NCBI GenBank assembly: GCA_949494735.1 | Contig: CATABD010000027.1 | Location: 1 to 32,357 of the forward strand | DNA length: 32,357 nucleotides | Origin: an uncultured Oscillospiraceae bacterium | Lineage (GTDB): Bacteria; Bacillota; Clostridia; Oscillospirales; Oscillospiraceae | Direction of reading: 5' to 3' | Part shown: piece after piece, positions 15,038-23,526 of the stretch | Numbering within the stretch: position 1 is the stretch's first letter | Layout of the letters: each line of letters starts with the position of its first letter | Made by a program: the position numbers and the translations under genes | Notes under the pieces: generated by a model | Database searches by the model: none | The model's input: only the letters and a program-made list of their open reading frames with translations | Told to the model about the DNA's origin: nothing

Positions 15038-16687
15038 ATGAAAAAAACTGGCCGCGCAAAGAGGAGCATGGCGCTGCTCCTGGCCCTGTGCATGGGCTTC
15101 TGCCTGCTGATGGCCGGCTGCGCAAGCAAGCCGGAGGTGGAATCCCCCGGCACGTCCGGCGCACCCAGCGCCGCGCCCGGCGCATCCCAGGATGTGAGCA
15201 GCCCGTCCGGCCCCAAGCAGGGCGGCGTACTCCGCTACGCCAGCGGCAACGGCATCGTGTCCCCCGGCTATACGCCGGAGTGCACAAACAACGCGTCCCT
15301 GCTCTTCCTGACCACCGCCTACGAGTCCCTGGTGACCTACGCGGAGGACGGCTCCACCGTCGGGCTGCTGGCCACCGGCTGGGAGATTGACGCGGACGAG
15401 CCCAGCATCACCTGGACCCTGCGGGAAAACGTGAAGTTTGCCGACGGCGAACCCTTCAATGCCGAAGCGGTGAAGCGGAACATTGAGGAGTACCAGTCCA
15501 AGGAGCGCACGGAGACGGCGGTGATCACCGCCATGGAGGTGATCGACGACACCCATATCAAAATGGTGCTGAGCAATTGGTCGTCCTCCGCGGTGGAGTC
15601 CATCGGCTTCTTTGTGTACTACATGTCGCCCAAGGCGCTGGAGGACGTGGACGCGCTGCGGACTTCCTCGTGCGGCACCGGCCCCTTCCAGGTGTCTGAG
15701 TTCAACCCGGGCGTCTCCATCAAGTACACCAAGAACGCCAACTACTGGCAGGAGGGCAAGCCCTATCTGGACGGTGTGGAAATCTACGTGGTAGAGCAGC
15801 AGACCACCCTGTCCTCCGCCTTCCAAGCCGGCGAGTACGACATGATTATGCTGGCGGATATGACCATCGCCTCCGACCTGATGGCCATGGGTTCCACCGC
15901 CAGCGGAACCATCGTCAACGAGACCAACACCAACGGCCAGGGGCTGACCATCTGCGGCCTCATCCCCAACAGCGCCGACGCCGGCTCCCCCTTTGCCGAC
16001 GCCAGGGTGCGCCGGGCCATGGCGCTGGCGGTGGATTCCAAGGCCATCTGCGACGCCTTTGGCTACGGCGTGTACACCCCCACCGACCAATGGGCCACGC
16101 CGGAGGCCATCACCTACAACACCGATATCACCCCCCTGGGCTATGACCAGGACAAGGCCCGGGCGCTGCTGGCCGAGGCGGGCTATCCCGACGGCTTCAA
16201 CACCACCCTCACCGTCTCCCCCTACGTCTCCGACTACTTCACCGCGGCGGCGGCCATGCTGGACGAGGTGGGCATCCACTGCGAGCTGAACATGGTGGAC
16301 AACGCCACCGAGGTGTCCATGTACTCCACCGGCAACTGGGAGGGGATTATGGGCCACTACGCCACCATCTCCCCGGACCTGGGCCTGTATATGGGCCGCC
16401 ATCTGGACTATAACGGCACCTTCTACGCCGCCGGCATCCAGCACCCCGAGGATCACATGGAGCTGCTGGAGAAGATCCGCGCGTCGTCCGACGAGAAGGA
16501 GAAGCTGGACTATGAGTGGCAGCTCCAGGCCCTGATTTACGACCAGGAGACGGGCAGCGCCCTGTTCGGCAAGCCGCTGCTGGTCATCAAGAACATGTAT
16601 TACAAGTATGACTACCTGAAGGACGACGGGCGCGCGGTGTGCGAGGCGAACATCTGGAGCATCGCCGATGCCTGGATGGACAAGTAG
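15038..16687 (+). CDS. Dpp/Opp-type (SBP family 5) substrate-binding lipoprotein
   Basis: A 549-residue extracellular binding lipoprotein of a peptide/nickel/oligosaccharide-type ABC importer. A basic N-terminus and hydrophobic run end in the lipobox LMAGC, with C28 the lipidation site. A Ser/Pro/Gly linker follows. Family 5 hallmarks include LATGWEIDADEPSITWTLRE, NVKFADGEPFNAEAVKRNIE and CGTGPFQVSEFNPGVSIKYT, followed by NANYWQEGKPYLDGVEI. ATG 15,038 is chosen: GGAGG lies 9 bases upstream and the signal peptide begins there, while the frame extends to 15,008. It is the first gene of the operon. Such proteins also bind glycosides, opines and amino-acid conjugates, so the ligand is open. Confidence 0.92.
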   Translation: MKKTGRAKRSMALLLALCMGFCLLMAGCASKPEVESPGTSGAPSAAPGASQDVSSPSGPKQGGVLRYASGNGIVSPGYTPECTNNASLLFLTTAYESLVTYAEDGSTVGLLATGWEIDADEPSITWTLRENVKFADGEPFNAEAVKRNIEEYQSKERTETAVITAMEVIDDTHIKMVLSNWSSSAVESIGFFVYYMSPKALEDVDALRTSSCGTGPFQVSEFNPGVSIKYTKNANYWQEGKPYLDGVEIYVVEQQTTLSSAFQAGEYDMIMLADMTIASDLMAMGSTASGTIVNETNTNGQGLTICGLIPNSADAGSPFADARVRRAMALAVDSKAICDAFGYGVYTPTDQWATPEAITYNTDITPLGYDQDKARALLAEAGYPDGFNTTLTVSPYVSDYFTAAAAMLDEVGIHCELNMVDNATEVSMYSTGNWEGIMGHYATISPDLGLYMGRHLDYNGTFYAAGIQHPEDHMELLEKIRASSDEKEKLDYEWQLQALIYDQETGSALFGKPLLVIKNMYYKYDYLKDDGRAVCEANIWSIADAWMDK

Positions 16688-16708
16688 GAGGCGGCGCACC
16701 AGACAAGT

Positions 16709-16753
16709 TTTGACAGGGAAGGGGCCGTGTCCCGCGCGGCCCCTTCCGTCAAA
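16709..16753 (+). other. Intercistronic hairpin between binding protein and permease genes
   Basis: The 19-base arm 16,709-16,727 (TTTGACAGGG to GGGGCCG) pairs with 16,737-16,753 (CGGCCCCTTCCGTCAAA) with a 2-base bulge and a 9-base loop. There is no T-run, so it is more likely an mRNA-stabilising or attenuating structure that gives excess binding protein over membrane components, as in malE-malF, than a full terminator. Confidence 0.65.
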
Positions 16754-16770
16754 GATGGGGGGACTGATTT

Positions 16771-17727
16771 GTGAGCAGCAAGCTGCTTAAAATGATTGGA
16801 CGAAGGATCGTGCAGTCGGTCATTGTGATATTCATTGTGACGCTGATGGTGTTTCTGCTGATGCAGCTGGTGCCCGGCGACGCGGTCACCAATTTCCTGG
16901 GGGCCAGCGCCACCGAGAGCCAGATCGAATACTACACAAAGCTCTTCGGCTATGACCAGCCCGTGCTGGTGCAGTACTTCAAATGGCTGGGCGGCCTGTT
17001 CCGCGGGGAGATGGGCAGGTCGATCTCCCTTCAGATGGAGATCTCCGACGTGCTGGTGCAGCGACTCCAGGTCACCCTGTCCATTGTGCTCCCCGCGTTT
17101 GTCATCGCGGTGGTCATCGGGGTGTCCCTGGGCATTGTGGCGGCGAAGAACCGGGGCACCGTCCTGGATTCGCTCATCTCAGTGGTGGCCAACATCGGCA
17201 TGTCCATGCCCATGTTCTGGTTTGGGCTGATGCTGATCCTGGTCTTTGCCAACATACTGCACATACTGCCCACCTCCGGGTATGTCTATCCCCAGGACGA
17301 CCTGGGCGCGGCCATCCGGCACTCGGTGCTGCCGGTGACGGTGCTGGCCCTCAACTACATGTCCCAGTTCTGCCGGCAGACCCGCTCCTCCATGCTGGAG
17401 GTCATCCGCCAGGACTATGTGACCACGGCCAAGGCCAAGGGCGTCAGCGCCAGGACCATCACCTTCCGCCACCAGCTGCGCAACGCCCTCATCCCTATCG
17501 TCACGGTGATGGGCGCCTCCCTGGGGGCCATGGTGGGCGGCACCGTGCTGGTGGAGAGCGTGTTCGTCATCCCGGGGCTGGGCAACCTGATGATCTCGGC
17601 CATCAAGGCCCGGGACTTCATGGTGGTGGAAAACGGTGTGCTGGTCATTTCCGTGGTGGTGGCGGTCTGCAACCTGGTGGTGGACGTGCTGTATGGCGTG
17701 ATCGACCCCAGAATCAGAAACGACTGA
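16771..17727 (+). CDS. DppB-type ABC transporter permease
   Basis: A 318-residue inner-membrane permease with about six membrane segments. The start MLxxIGRRIVQSVIVIFIVT and LMQLVPGDAVTNFLG are typical of DppB/OppB proteins. The EAA cytoplasmic loop that contacts the ATPases is seen in EVIRQDYVTTAKAKGVSART, followed by HQLRNALIPIVTVMG. The C-terminus DVLYGVIDPRIRND is the family's usual ending. The start is GTG with a G-rich RBS. It forms the pore with the next gene product. Confidence 0.92.
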   Translation: MSSKLLKMIGRRIVQSVIVIFIVTLMVFLLMQLVPGDAVTNFLGASATESQIEYYTKLFGYDQPVLVQYFKWLGGLFRGEMGRSISLQMEISDVLVQRLQVTLSIVLPAFVIAVVIGVSLGIVAAKNRGTVLDSLISVVANIGMSMPMFWFGLMLILVFANILHILPTSGYVYPQDDLGAAIRHSVLPVTVLALNYMSQFCRQTRSSMLEVIRQDYVTTAKAKGVSARTITFRHQLRNALIPIVTVMGASLGAMVGGTVLVESVFVIPGLGNLMISAIKARDFMVVENGVLVISVVVAVCNLVVDVLYGVIDPRIRND

Positions 17728-17751
17728 TCCCGGCGGGAAGTGGAGGTCAAC

Positions 17752-18672
17752 GTGAACAAAAAATCATTATGGAAGAAAATAACCGGCTCCAGGGTGTTCA
17801 AGGTGCTCACCGGGAAAAAGTCCACGGTGGTGTGCCTGGCCATTCTGCTGCTGCTGGTGGTAACCGCCGCCCTGGCGCCGGTGCTGGCGCCCTGCGACCC
17901 CTATGAGCAGAAGCTGGTCAGCCAGCTCCAGGGGATGAGCCCGGAGCACTGGCTGGGGACGGACTCCATGGGCCGGGACGTGCTGTCCCGGATCATCTAC
18001 GGCAGCCGGGTGTCGCTGGTGGTGGGCATCGCCTCCACGCTGATTGCCGGGGGCTTCGGGATGCTGGTGGGGCTTATCGCGGGCATGGGCGGGCGGATCG
18101 TGGACACGGTGCTCATGCGGATCATGGACGCCATGATGTCGGTGCCCATGATTATCCTGGCCCTCTTCCTGGGCACCATTTTCGGCAAGGGGCTGGGCAA
18201 TATCTGCGTGGCTATCGGCATCTGCATGATCCCCAGCTACGCCCGGGTGACCCGGGGCCAGGTGCTGTCGGTGAAGGAGATGGACTATGTGACGGCGGGC
18301 GTGCTGTGCGGCGCGTCCAAAATCAAAAATACCCTGGTGCACATTTTTCCAAACTGCGTCTCCGCCAACCTGGTTCTCATGACCATGAACTTGGGCAGCG
18401 CCATCCTCAGCGAGGCGGCGCTGAGCTTTCTGGGCATGGGCATCAACCCGCCCACCGCTAGCTGGGGCGGGATGGTGAACGACGGCTATAAGTACCTGTC
18501 CAGGGATCCCATCATCGCCATCGCGCCCGGCATCTGCATCATGATCGTGGTGCTCTGCTTCAACATGGTGGGCGATTCGCTCCGGGACGCGCTGGACCCC
18601 AAGCTCCGCGGGACGCTGGCCCGGCGCGGGAAGCGGACCAAGCGGGCGGGCGCAGCCCGGGCCGCCGGATGA
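17752..18672 (+). CDS. DppC-type ABC transporter permease
   Basis: A 306-residue permease, partner of the DppB-type protein. After a basic N-terminus, the first membrane segment (VVCLAILLLLVVTAALAPVL) leads into the DppC hallmark HWLGTDSMGRDVLSRIIYGS. The EAA loop lies in VKEMDYVTAGVLCGASKIKN, and SEAALSFLGMGINPPTASWG is the conserved C-terminal motif. The tail is basic. GTG 17,752 is chosen because GGAGG lies 5 bases before it; an in-frame GTG at 17,740 would overlap that site. The stop overlaps an upstream in-frame ATG of the next gene. Confidence 0.92.
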   Translation: MNKKSLWKKITGSRVFKVLTGKKSTVVCLAILLLLVVTAALAPVLAPCDPYEQKLVSQLQGMSPEHWLGTDSMGRDVLSRIIYGSRVSLVVGIASTLIAGGFGMLVGLIAGMGGRIVDTVLMRIMDAMMSVPMIILALFLGTIFGKGLGNICVAIGICMIPSYARVTRGQVLSVKEMDYVTAGVLCGASKIKNTLVHIFPNCVSANLVLMTMNLGSAILSEAALSFLGMGINPPTASWGGMVNDGYKYLSRDPIIAIAPGICIMIVVLCFNMVGDSLRDALDPKLRGTLARRGKRTKRAGAARAAG

Positions 18673-18686
18673 AGGGGAGGGGGACT

Positions 18687-19667
18687 ATGTCAAAGAAACT
18701 GTTATCAATCCGGGATCTGAGCGTGGACTACAATACGGAGATATCCAGGGTATACGCGGTGAACGGCCTGTCCTTCGATCTGGACTACGGGGAGACGCTG
18801 GGGCTGGTGGGCGAGACCGGCGCGGGCAAAACCACCGCCTGCCTGAGCATCATGGGCCTTCTGCCCGAGGGGATCGGCGAGGTGGTGGAGGGGTCCATCA
18901 CCCTGGACGGCGAGGATATTCTGCGCGTACCCGACTCCAGGCTCCGGGAGCTGCGGGGGCGGACGGTGTCCATGATTTTTCAGGACCCCATGTCCAGCCT
19001 GAACCCGGTGCTCACCGTGGGCGACCAGATTTTAGAGGTGCTCCAGGAACACAACAAGGGCAAAAAGAAAGAGGAACTGGAAAAAACCGTCGATAACATG
19101 ATGGAGTTGGTGGGCATCCCGGCCAACCGCAAAAACGAGTATCCCCACGAGTTTTCCGGCGGGATGAAGCAGCGGATCGTCATCGCCATCGCCCTGGCCT
19201 GCGAGCCCAAGCTGATTTTGGCGGACGAGCCCACCACCGCCCTGGACGTGACCATCCAGGCCCAGATGCTGGGGCTGATCCACGAGCTGCAGCAGCGGCT
19301 GAACACGGCCATGATCCTGGTCACCCACGATTTGGGGGTGGTAGCCCAGACCTGCGAGAAGGTGGCGGTGATGTACGCCGGACAGTGCGTGGAATACGGC
19401 AGCGTGGAGGCCATTTTCGACAGCCAGACCCTCCACCCGTACACCCGGGGGCTGTTCAACGCCATCCCCAAGCTGGACGAGGACGCCCAGCGCCTGGAGA
19501 CCATTGAGGGCATGATCCCCGACCCGTCGGTGAAGATTGAGGGCTGCCGGTTCGCCCAGCGCTGCAAATTCGCCACCCAGCGGTGCGGGCAGGCCCCCGG
19601 CATGGTCCGGGTGGCCCCCGACCACATGATCCGGTGCCACTTGTTTGATAAGCGGACGGAGGGGTGA
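18687..19667 (+). CDS. DppD-type ABC transporter ATPase
   Basis: A 326-residue ATP-binding subunit. Walker A is GETGAGKTT with K48, the Q-loop is MIFQDPMSSLNP, the signature is FSGGMKQR (156-163), Walker B is LILADEPTTALD, and the H-loop is LVTHDLGVVA. The C-terminal oligopeptide/dipeptide transporter domain has four Cys around FAQRCKFATQRCGQAPGM and HMIRCHLF, the site of the known Fe-S cluster in this ATPase class. ATG 18,687 is chosen over 18,669 because GGAGGGGG stands just before it. With the next protein it powers the importer. Confidence 0.92.
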   Translation: MSKKLLSIRDLSVDYNTEISRVYAVNGLSFDLDYGETLGLVGETGAGKTTACLSIMGLLPEGIGEVVEGSITLDGEDILRVPDSRLRELRGRTVSMIFQDPMSSLNPVLTVGDQILEVLQEHNKGKKKEELEKTVDNMMELVGIPANRKNEYPHEFSGGMKQRIVIAIALACEPKLILADEPTTALDVTIQAQMLGLIHELQQRLNTAMILVTHDLGVVAQTCEKVAVMYAGQCVEYGSVEAIFDSQTLHPYTRGLFNAIPKLDEDAQRLETIEGMIPDPSVKIEGCRFAQRCKFATQRCGQAPGMVRVAPDHMIRCHLFDKRTEG

Positions 19668-19670
19668 GCC

Positions 19671-20630
19671 ATGGAAGAAAGAACGTTGATCCAGGTCAAA
19701 GACCTGAAAAAGTATTTCAAGACCTCAAAGGGGATGCTCCACGCGGTGGACGGGGTCAGCTTCTCCATCCCCAAAGGGCGCACCCTGGGGGTGGTGGGCG
19801 AATCCGGCTGCGGAAAGTCCACCCTGGGGAAGGTGCTGCTGCACCTGCACGAGTCCACCGCGGGGCAGATTTTTTTCGACGGGGTGGACATCACCCGCTT
19901 CAATGAGCGGCAGCTGCGGGATTACCGGAAGCGGATGCAGATGATCTTCCAGGACCCACAGGCGTCGCTGGACCCGCGGAAAAATGTGTCCAGCCTGATC
20001 GGGGAGCCGCTGAAAAACTATAAGCTCACCCAGGGCAAGGCGGAGTACGAGGAGCGGGTGGACGAGATCATGCGCACCGTTGGGCTGGCCCCCGCCTACA
20101 GGGAGAGCTACTCCCATGAGCTGGACGGCGGGCGGCGCCAGCGCATCGGCATCGGCCGCGCCCTGGCGGTGGACCCGGAATTCATCGTGTGCGACGAGCC
20201 GGTGTCCGCCCTGGACGTGTCCATCCAGGCCCAGATTTTGAACCTGCTGATGGACCTCCAGGACTCCCGGGGGCTTACGTATATCTTCATCACCCACGAC
20301 CTGAGCGTGGTCAAGCACATCAGCCATGACATCATCGTCATGTACCTGGGCCAATGCGTGGAGTACGCCGACTCCAAAACCCTGTTCAAGCGTCCCCTGC
20401 ATCCCTACACCAACGGGCTTTTGGACGCCGTGCCTATCCCCAGCCTGCGCCAGCGCAGGCTCAACACCCAGGTCATGCGGGGCGAGCTCACCAGCCCTAT
20501 CGAGCCCAAGCCGGGCTGCCGCTTCGCCGCCCGGTGTCCCCACGCCACCGACGCGTGCCGGGGACAGGACATCCCCCTCAGAGAGGTGGAGCCGGGGCAT
20601 TGGGTGGCGTGCCGGCTGGTGTGCCCATAG
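19671..20630 (+). CDS. DppF-type ABC transporter ATPase with altered signature (LDGG)
   Basis: A 319-residue second ATPase subunit. Walker A is GESGCGKST, the Q-loop is MIFQDPQASLDPRKN, Walker B is FIVCDEPVSALD and the H-loop is FITHDLSVVKH. The ABC signature reads LDGGRRQR (from residue 151), so the Ser that normally contacts the ATP gamma phosphate is Asp (D152). The C-terminal domain carries Cys residues in CRFAARCPHATDACRGQ and VACRLVC. The start ATG follows GGAGGGG and lies 3 bases after the stop of the partner gene. The Ser change may make one of the two ATP sites weak, as in asymmetric ABC transporters. Confidence 0.9.
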   Translation: MEERTLIQVKDLKKYFKTSKGMLHAVDGVSFSIPKGRTLGVVGESGCGKSTLGKVLLHLHESTAGQIFFDGVDITRFNERQLRDYRKRMQMIFQDPQASLDPRKNVSSLIGEPLKNYKLTQGKAEYEERVDEIMRTVGLAPAYRESYSHELDGGRRQRIGIGRALAVDPEFIVCDEPVSALDVSIQAQILNLLMDLQDSRGLTYIFITHDLSVVKHISHDIIVMYLGQCVEYADSKTLFKRPLHPYTNGLLDAVPIPSLRQRRLNTQVMRGELTSPIEPKPGCRFAARCPHATDACRGQDIPLREVEPGHWVACRLVCP

Positions 20631-20645
20631 GGGGGAGGGATCGCG

Positions 20646-22358
20646 GTGCCTTACACACAGGAGGAAAAGGACCGGGAGCTGGCCCGCATCCGGGACCAGT
20701 TTGCCCGATGCCCTGTCAAGCCCTTTGTGGAGGATATCCAGGTCGAGGAGCTGATGCTGCCCGCCCGGGACGGGGTGCGGCTGCGCACGGTGGTATACCG
20801 GCCTCCGGGCGGGGGGCGCTTCCCCACGGTGGTGTGCCGCTCCTGCTATCCCGACGCGGACGCGGCCTACCGCCTGACGGCGCGGGAGTACGCCCGCCGG
20901 GGGTTTGGCTACATCTACCAGTACTGCCGGGGGACCGGGGGCTCGGAAGGAACCTGGGAGCCCAACGTGAACGAGCGGGATGACGGCAAGGACATGCTGG
21001 ACTGGGCGGACGGGCTTGTGTGGGTGGGCAGCATGGGCTACGCCGGCTGCTCCTACCTGGCGCTGACCGGGTGGGTGGTGGCGGATATTCTGCCCCCCAA
21101 GGTCAAGACCATGTACCTCACCCACTACGGCGTGTTCCGCCACACCTCCGCCTATCAGGACGGGCTGTTCCGCCACGATATCCTCACCAGCTGGGCCATG
21201 TGGAACGCGGGGCGGCCCATCAGCGCGGACTATCTGGAGTCCTGCCGCTTCCGGCCCCACGCAGAGGTGGACGAGAAGCTGTGGGGCGGGCGGCTGGACT
21301 GGTATCGGAAGTGGGTCACGTCGCCGGACCGGGAGGACGCCTACTGGAACACCGGGTTCTGGGGGATGCTGAAGGATATGCCGTCCAAGGTGCGGGTTCC
21401 CCTTTACCTGGGGGAGGGGTGGTACGACCACCACCTGGGCTCGGCCATTGAGACCTACAAGGCCCTGCCCGACGGGGTCAAGGCCCACACCACCTTTCTC
21501 ACCGGCCCATGGGATCACAACTTCAATTTTGTGCTGGAAGGCCGGGAGGGCAGAAATGTGGACGCGGACGAGGTTCTGCGCTGCTTCAACTGGTTTTACG
21601 GCATCCTGGTGAAGGGGGAGCTGCCGGAGGGCAGGATTGTGAACTATGTGTGCGGCGGGGACAGCTGGCACTGCCGTCCGGACTGGCGCATCCCGGAGCA
21701 GGGGGGCTTCAAGCTGTACCTCACGGCCGGGGACGGCTTCGGAGCGGCCCTGGGCCTGGCGGAGACGCCGCAGGCGGCGGGGACGGCCTGCTTCGCCTAT
21801 GACCCGGACAACCCGGCGCCCACCCACGGGGCGGAATCGCTGATGGCGTCCTCGGAGCACCAGGGCAGCCTGCGCCAGCCGGGGCCGGGGTGGAGGGGGG
21901 ACGTGGTCTCCTTTGTGTCCGGCGCGCTGGAACGGGAGCTGACGGTGATGGGGAGCATATCGGTGCGTTTCCAGGCCGCCTCCACCGCCGGGGATACCGC
22001 CTTCGCCGCCAAGGTGATGGAGGTCCTGCCCTCGGGGGAGGCGTACCACATCAGGACGGGAATTACCACCCTGGGCTACCGGGGGCACTCCGGGCGCAGG
22101 CAGGCCTATGAGCCGGGGACGGCGGTGGAGGTGGCCATCGACATGTGGGACATCGCGTGGAAGCTCCACAAGGGCTCCCGGATCAGGCTGGACGTCACCT
22201 CCTCCGACTTTCCCCAGTATGCCGCCCACAGCAATTACCCGGGAATATGGGCGCTGCAGACGGCGGCGCGGCGGGCGGAGCAGACGATTTTCTTCGGGGA
22301 CGGGACACAGGCGTGGGTGTCCTTCCCGGTCATAAAGGAGGACGGTCAAGGTGATTAG
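20646..22358 (+). CDS. CocE/NonD-family serine hydrolase (X-Pro dipeptidyl-peptidase S15 type)
   Basis: A 570-residue hydrolase of the CocE/NonD family, which cleaves esters or amides (cocaine esterase, glutaryl-7-ACA acylase, X-Pro peptidase). An alpha/beta-hydrolase core (MLPARDGVRLRTVVYRPPGG; RGTGGSEG) leads to the nucleophile S136 in GCSYLAL. D261 in GWYDHHLG and H291 in GPWDHNFN complete the triad. From about 370 on, a jelly-roll domain follows (LMGSISVRF-type strands; LTVMGSISVRFQA, SRIRLDVTSSDFPQYAAHS). No signal peptide is seen, so it acts in the cytoplasm on an imported substrate. GTG start with GGGGGGAGGG upstream. Its 3' end overlaps the next gene by 8 bases. The substrate is unknown. 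Confidence 0.88.
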   Translation: MPYTQEEKDRELARIRDQFARCPVKPFVEDIQVEELMLPARDGVRLRTVVYRPPGGGRFPTVVCRSCYPDADAAYRLTAREYARRGFGYIYQYCRGTGGSEGTWEPNVNERDDGKDMLDWADGLVWVGSMGYAGCSYLALTGWVVADILPPKVKTMYLTHYGVFRHTSAYQDGLFRHDILTSWAMWNAGRPISADYLESCRFRPHAEVDEKLWGGRLDWYRKWVTSPDREDAYWNTGFWGMLKDMPSKVRVPLYLGEGWYDHHLGSAIETYKALPDGVKAHTTFLTGPWDHNFNFVLEGREGRNVDADEVLRCFNWFYGILVKGELPEGRIVNYVCGGDSWHCRPDWRIPEQGGFKLYLTAGDGFGAALGLAETPQAAGTACFAYDPDNPAPTHGAESLMASSEHQGSLRQPGPGWRGDVVSFVSGALERELTVMGSISVRFQAASTAGDTAFAAKVMEVLPSGEAYHIRTGITTLGYRGHSGRRQAYEPGTAVEVAIDMWDIAWKLHKGSRIRLDVTSSDFPQYAAHSNYPGIWALQTAARRAEQTIFFGDGTQAWVSFPVIKEDGQGD

Positions 22359-23493
22359 CACATTTTCAACCACAAATTATGTGGTAGGGGAGGGCGCGCT
22401 GAAAAAGCTGGCGGACTACAAGGGCAAAAAGGTGGCCCTGGTGATGGACGCGGGCATTATCGGCCCGCTGGGGCTGGAGCAGGCTCTTTACCGGGATATT
22501 CTGGAGGGGGCGGGCGTCGACTACCGGGTGGTGTGCCAGGTTCCGTCGGAGCCGGACATGGAGCTGCTGGAGGAACCCATCCGGGTCGTGCGGGACTATG
22601 ACCCGGACGTGGTGGTGGGCGTGGGCGGCGGCGCGTCCATGGACGCGGCCAAGGCGCTGATGGTATTTCTGGAACACCCGGACATGACTTGGGAAAAGGC
22701 GGTCTCCCAGGACGGGGTGGGCCCCTTCTCCGGCAGGCGCACCCTGGTCGCTGTGCCCACCACCAGCGGCACCGGCTCGGAGACCACCATCTGCGCGGTC
22801 ATCAAGGACGCCGCCCATCGGAAAGCCATGATCCTCAGCCCCCATATCCGGCCCAGCCTGGCCATCCTGGATTTCAGCCTGGTGAGAAGCATACCCCGGA
22901 AGAACGTCGCCTACTCCGGCGCGGACGCCCTGGCCCATGCCCTGGAGGCGGCGGTCTCGACGGCGGCCAGCCCCATGGTGGCCGCCCAGGGGACGGCGGC
23001 GGCCACAGCCATTCTGCGCAGCCTGAAGCCCTCCTGGGACGGGGATATGGAGGCCCGGGTGAAGATGCACGTGGCGGCTACCATGGCGGGCAGCGCCATT
23101 GACAACGCCATCACCGGCATGGCCCACGGCATGGACGGCGCGGGGGGCGATTTCGGCAAGCCCCACGGGCTCATGACCGGCCTGATTCTCCCCTATACCA
23201 TTTTGTATCTCGGCCCCCGCCCGGTGTACAGCGACGTGGCCAGAAACATTGGCCTGGCGGGGAGCGATGAAGAGCTGTGCCGGGGGCTGGCGGCGTATAT
23301 CTGGAAGCTCTACGATGAAATCGAGATGCCCAAAACCCTCCGGGAGGCGGGCATACCCGAGGGGCCGTACCTGGAGAGGCTCCCGGCCTATATTGAGCGG
23401 TCCCTTCAGGACTACAATATCATCCTCGCGCCGAAGGACCCCACACGGGAGGAGCTGGAGGCGCTCTACCGGCAGATGTACTACGGCATCTGA
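22351..23493 (+). CDS. Iron-type (group III) alcohol dehydrogenase
   Basis: A 380-residue NAD(P)-dependent oxidoreductase of the Fe-ADH family. The nucleotide-binding loop VVVGVGGGASMDAAKAL and the AVPTTSGTGSETT motif are clear. Metal ligands are D192 and H196 (GADALAHALEA), H259 (GMAHGMDG) and H272 (FGKPHGLMTG). The family reduces aldehydes or oxidises alcohols such as lactaldehyde, propanediol, butanol or hydroxy acids. The GTG start lies within the last codons of the hydrolase gene, implying translational coupling. In this locus it could reduce the aldehyde released by the aldolase or oxidise the released alcohol. Confidence 0.9.
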   Translation: MISTFSTTNYVVGEGALKKLADYKGKKVALVMDAGIIGPLGLEQALYRDILEGAGVDYRVVCQVPSEPDMELLEEPIRVVRDYDPDVVVGVGGGASMDAAKALMVFLEHPDMTWEKAVSQDGVGPFSGRRTLVAVPTTSGTGSETTICAVIKDAAHRKAMILSPHIRPSLAILDFSLVRSIPRKNVAYSGADALAHALEAAVSTAASPMVAAQGTAAATAILRSLKPSWDGDMEARVKMHVAATMAGSAIDNAITGMAHGMDGAGGDFGKPHGLMTGLILPYTILYLGPRPVYSDVARNIGLAGSDEELCRGLAAYIWKLYDEIEMPKTLREAGIPEGPYLERLPAYIERSLQDYNIILAPKDPTREELEALYRQMYYGI

Positions 23494-23526
23494 ACCGGAA
23501 CCAATTAAATTGATGCGGAGGTAACT

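Noticed and set aside
14891-16699. 602-residue minus-strand frame opposite the binding-protein gene
   Set aside because: Its translation is Gly/Val/His-rich without any motif, while the plus strand encodes a clear lipoprotein with promoter and RBS.
19725-22373. Very long minus-strand open frame (882 residues) opposite the ATPase and hydrolase genes
   Set aside because: It is a shadow of GC-rich plus-strand codons, with Pro/Arg/Gly/His-rich low-complexity translation, no RBS, and no recognisable domain.
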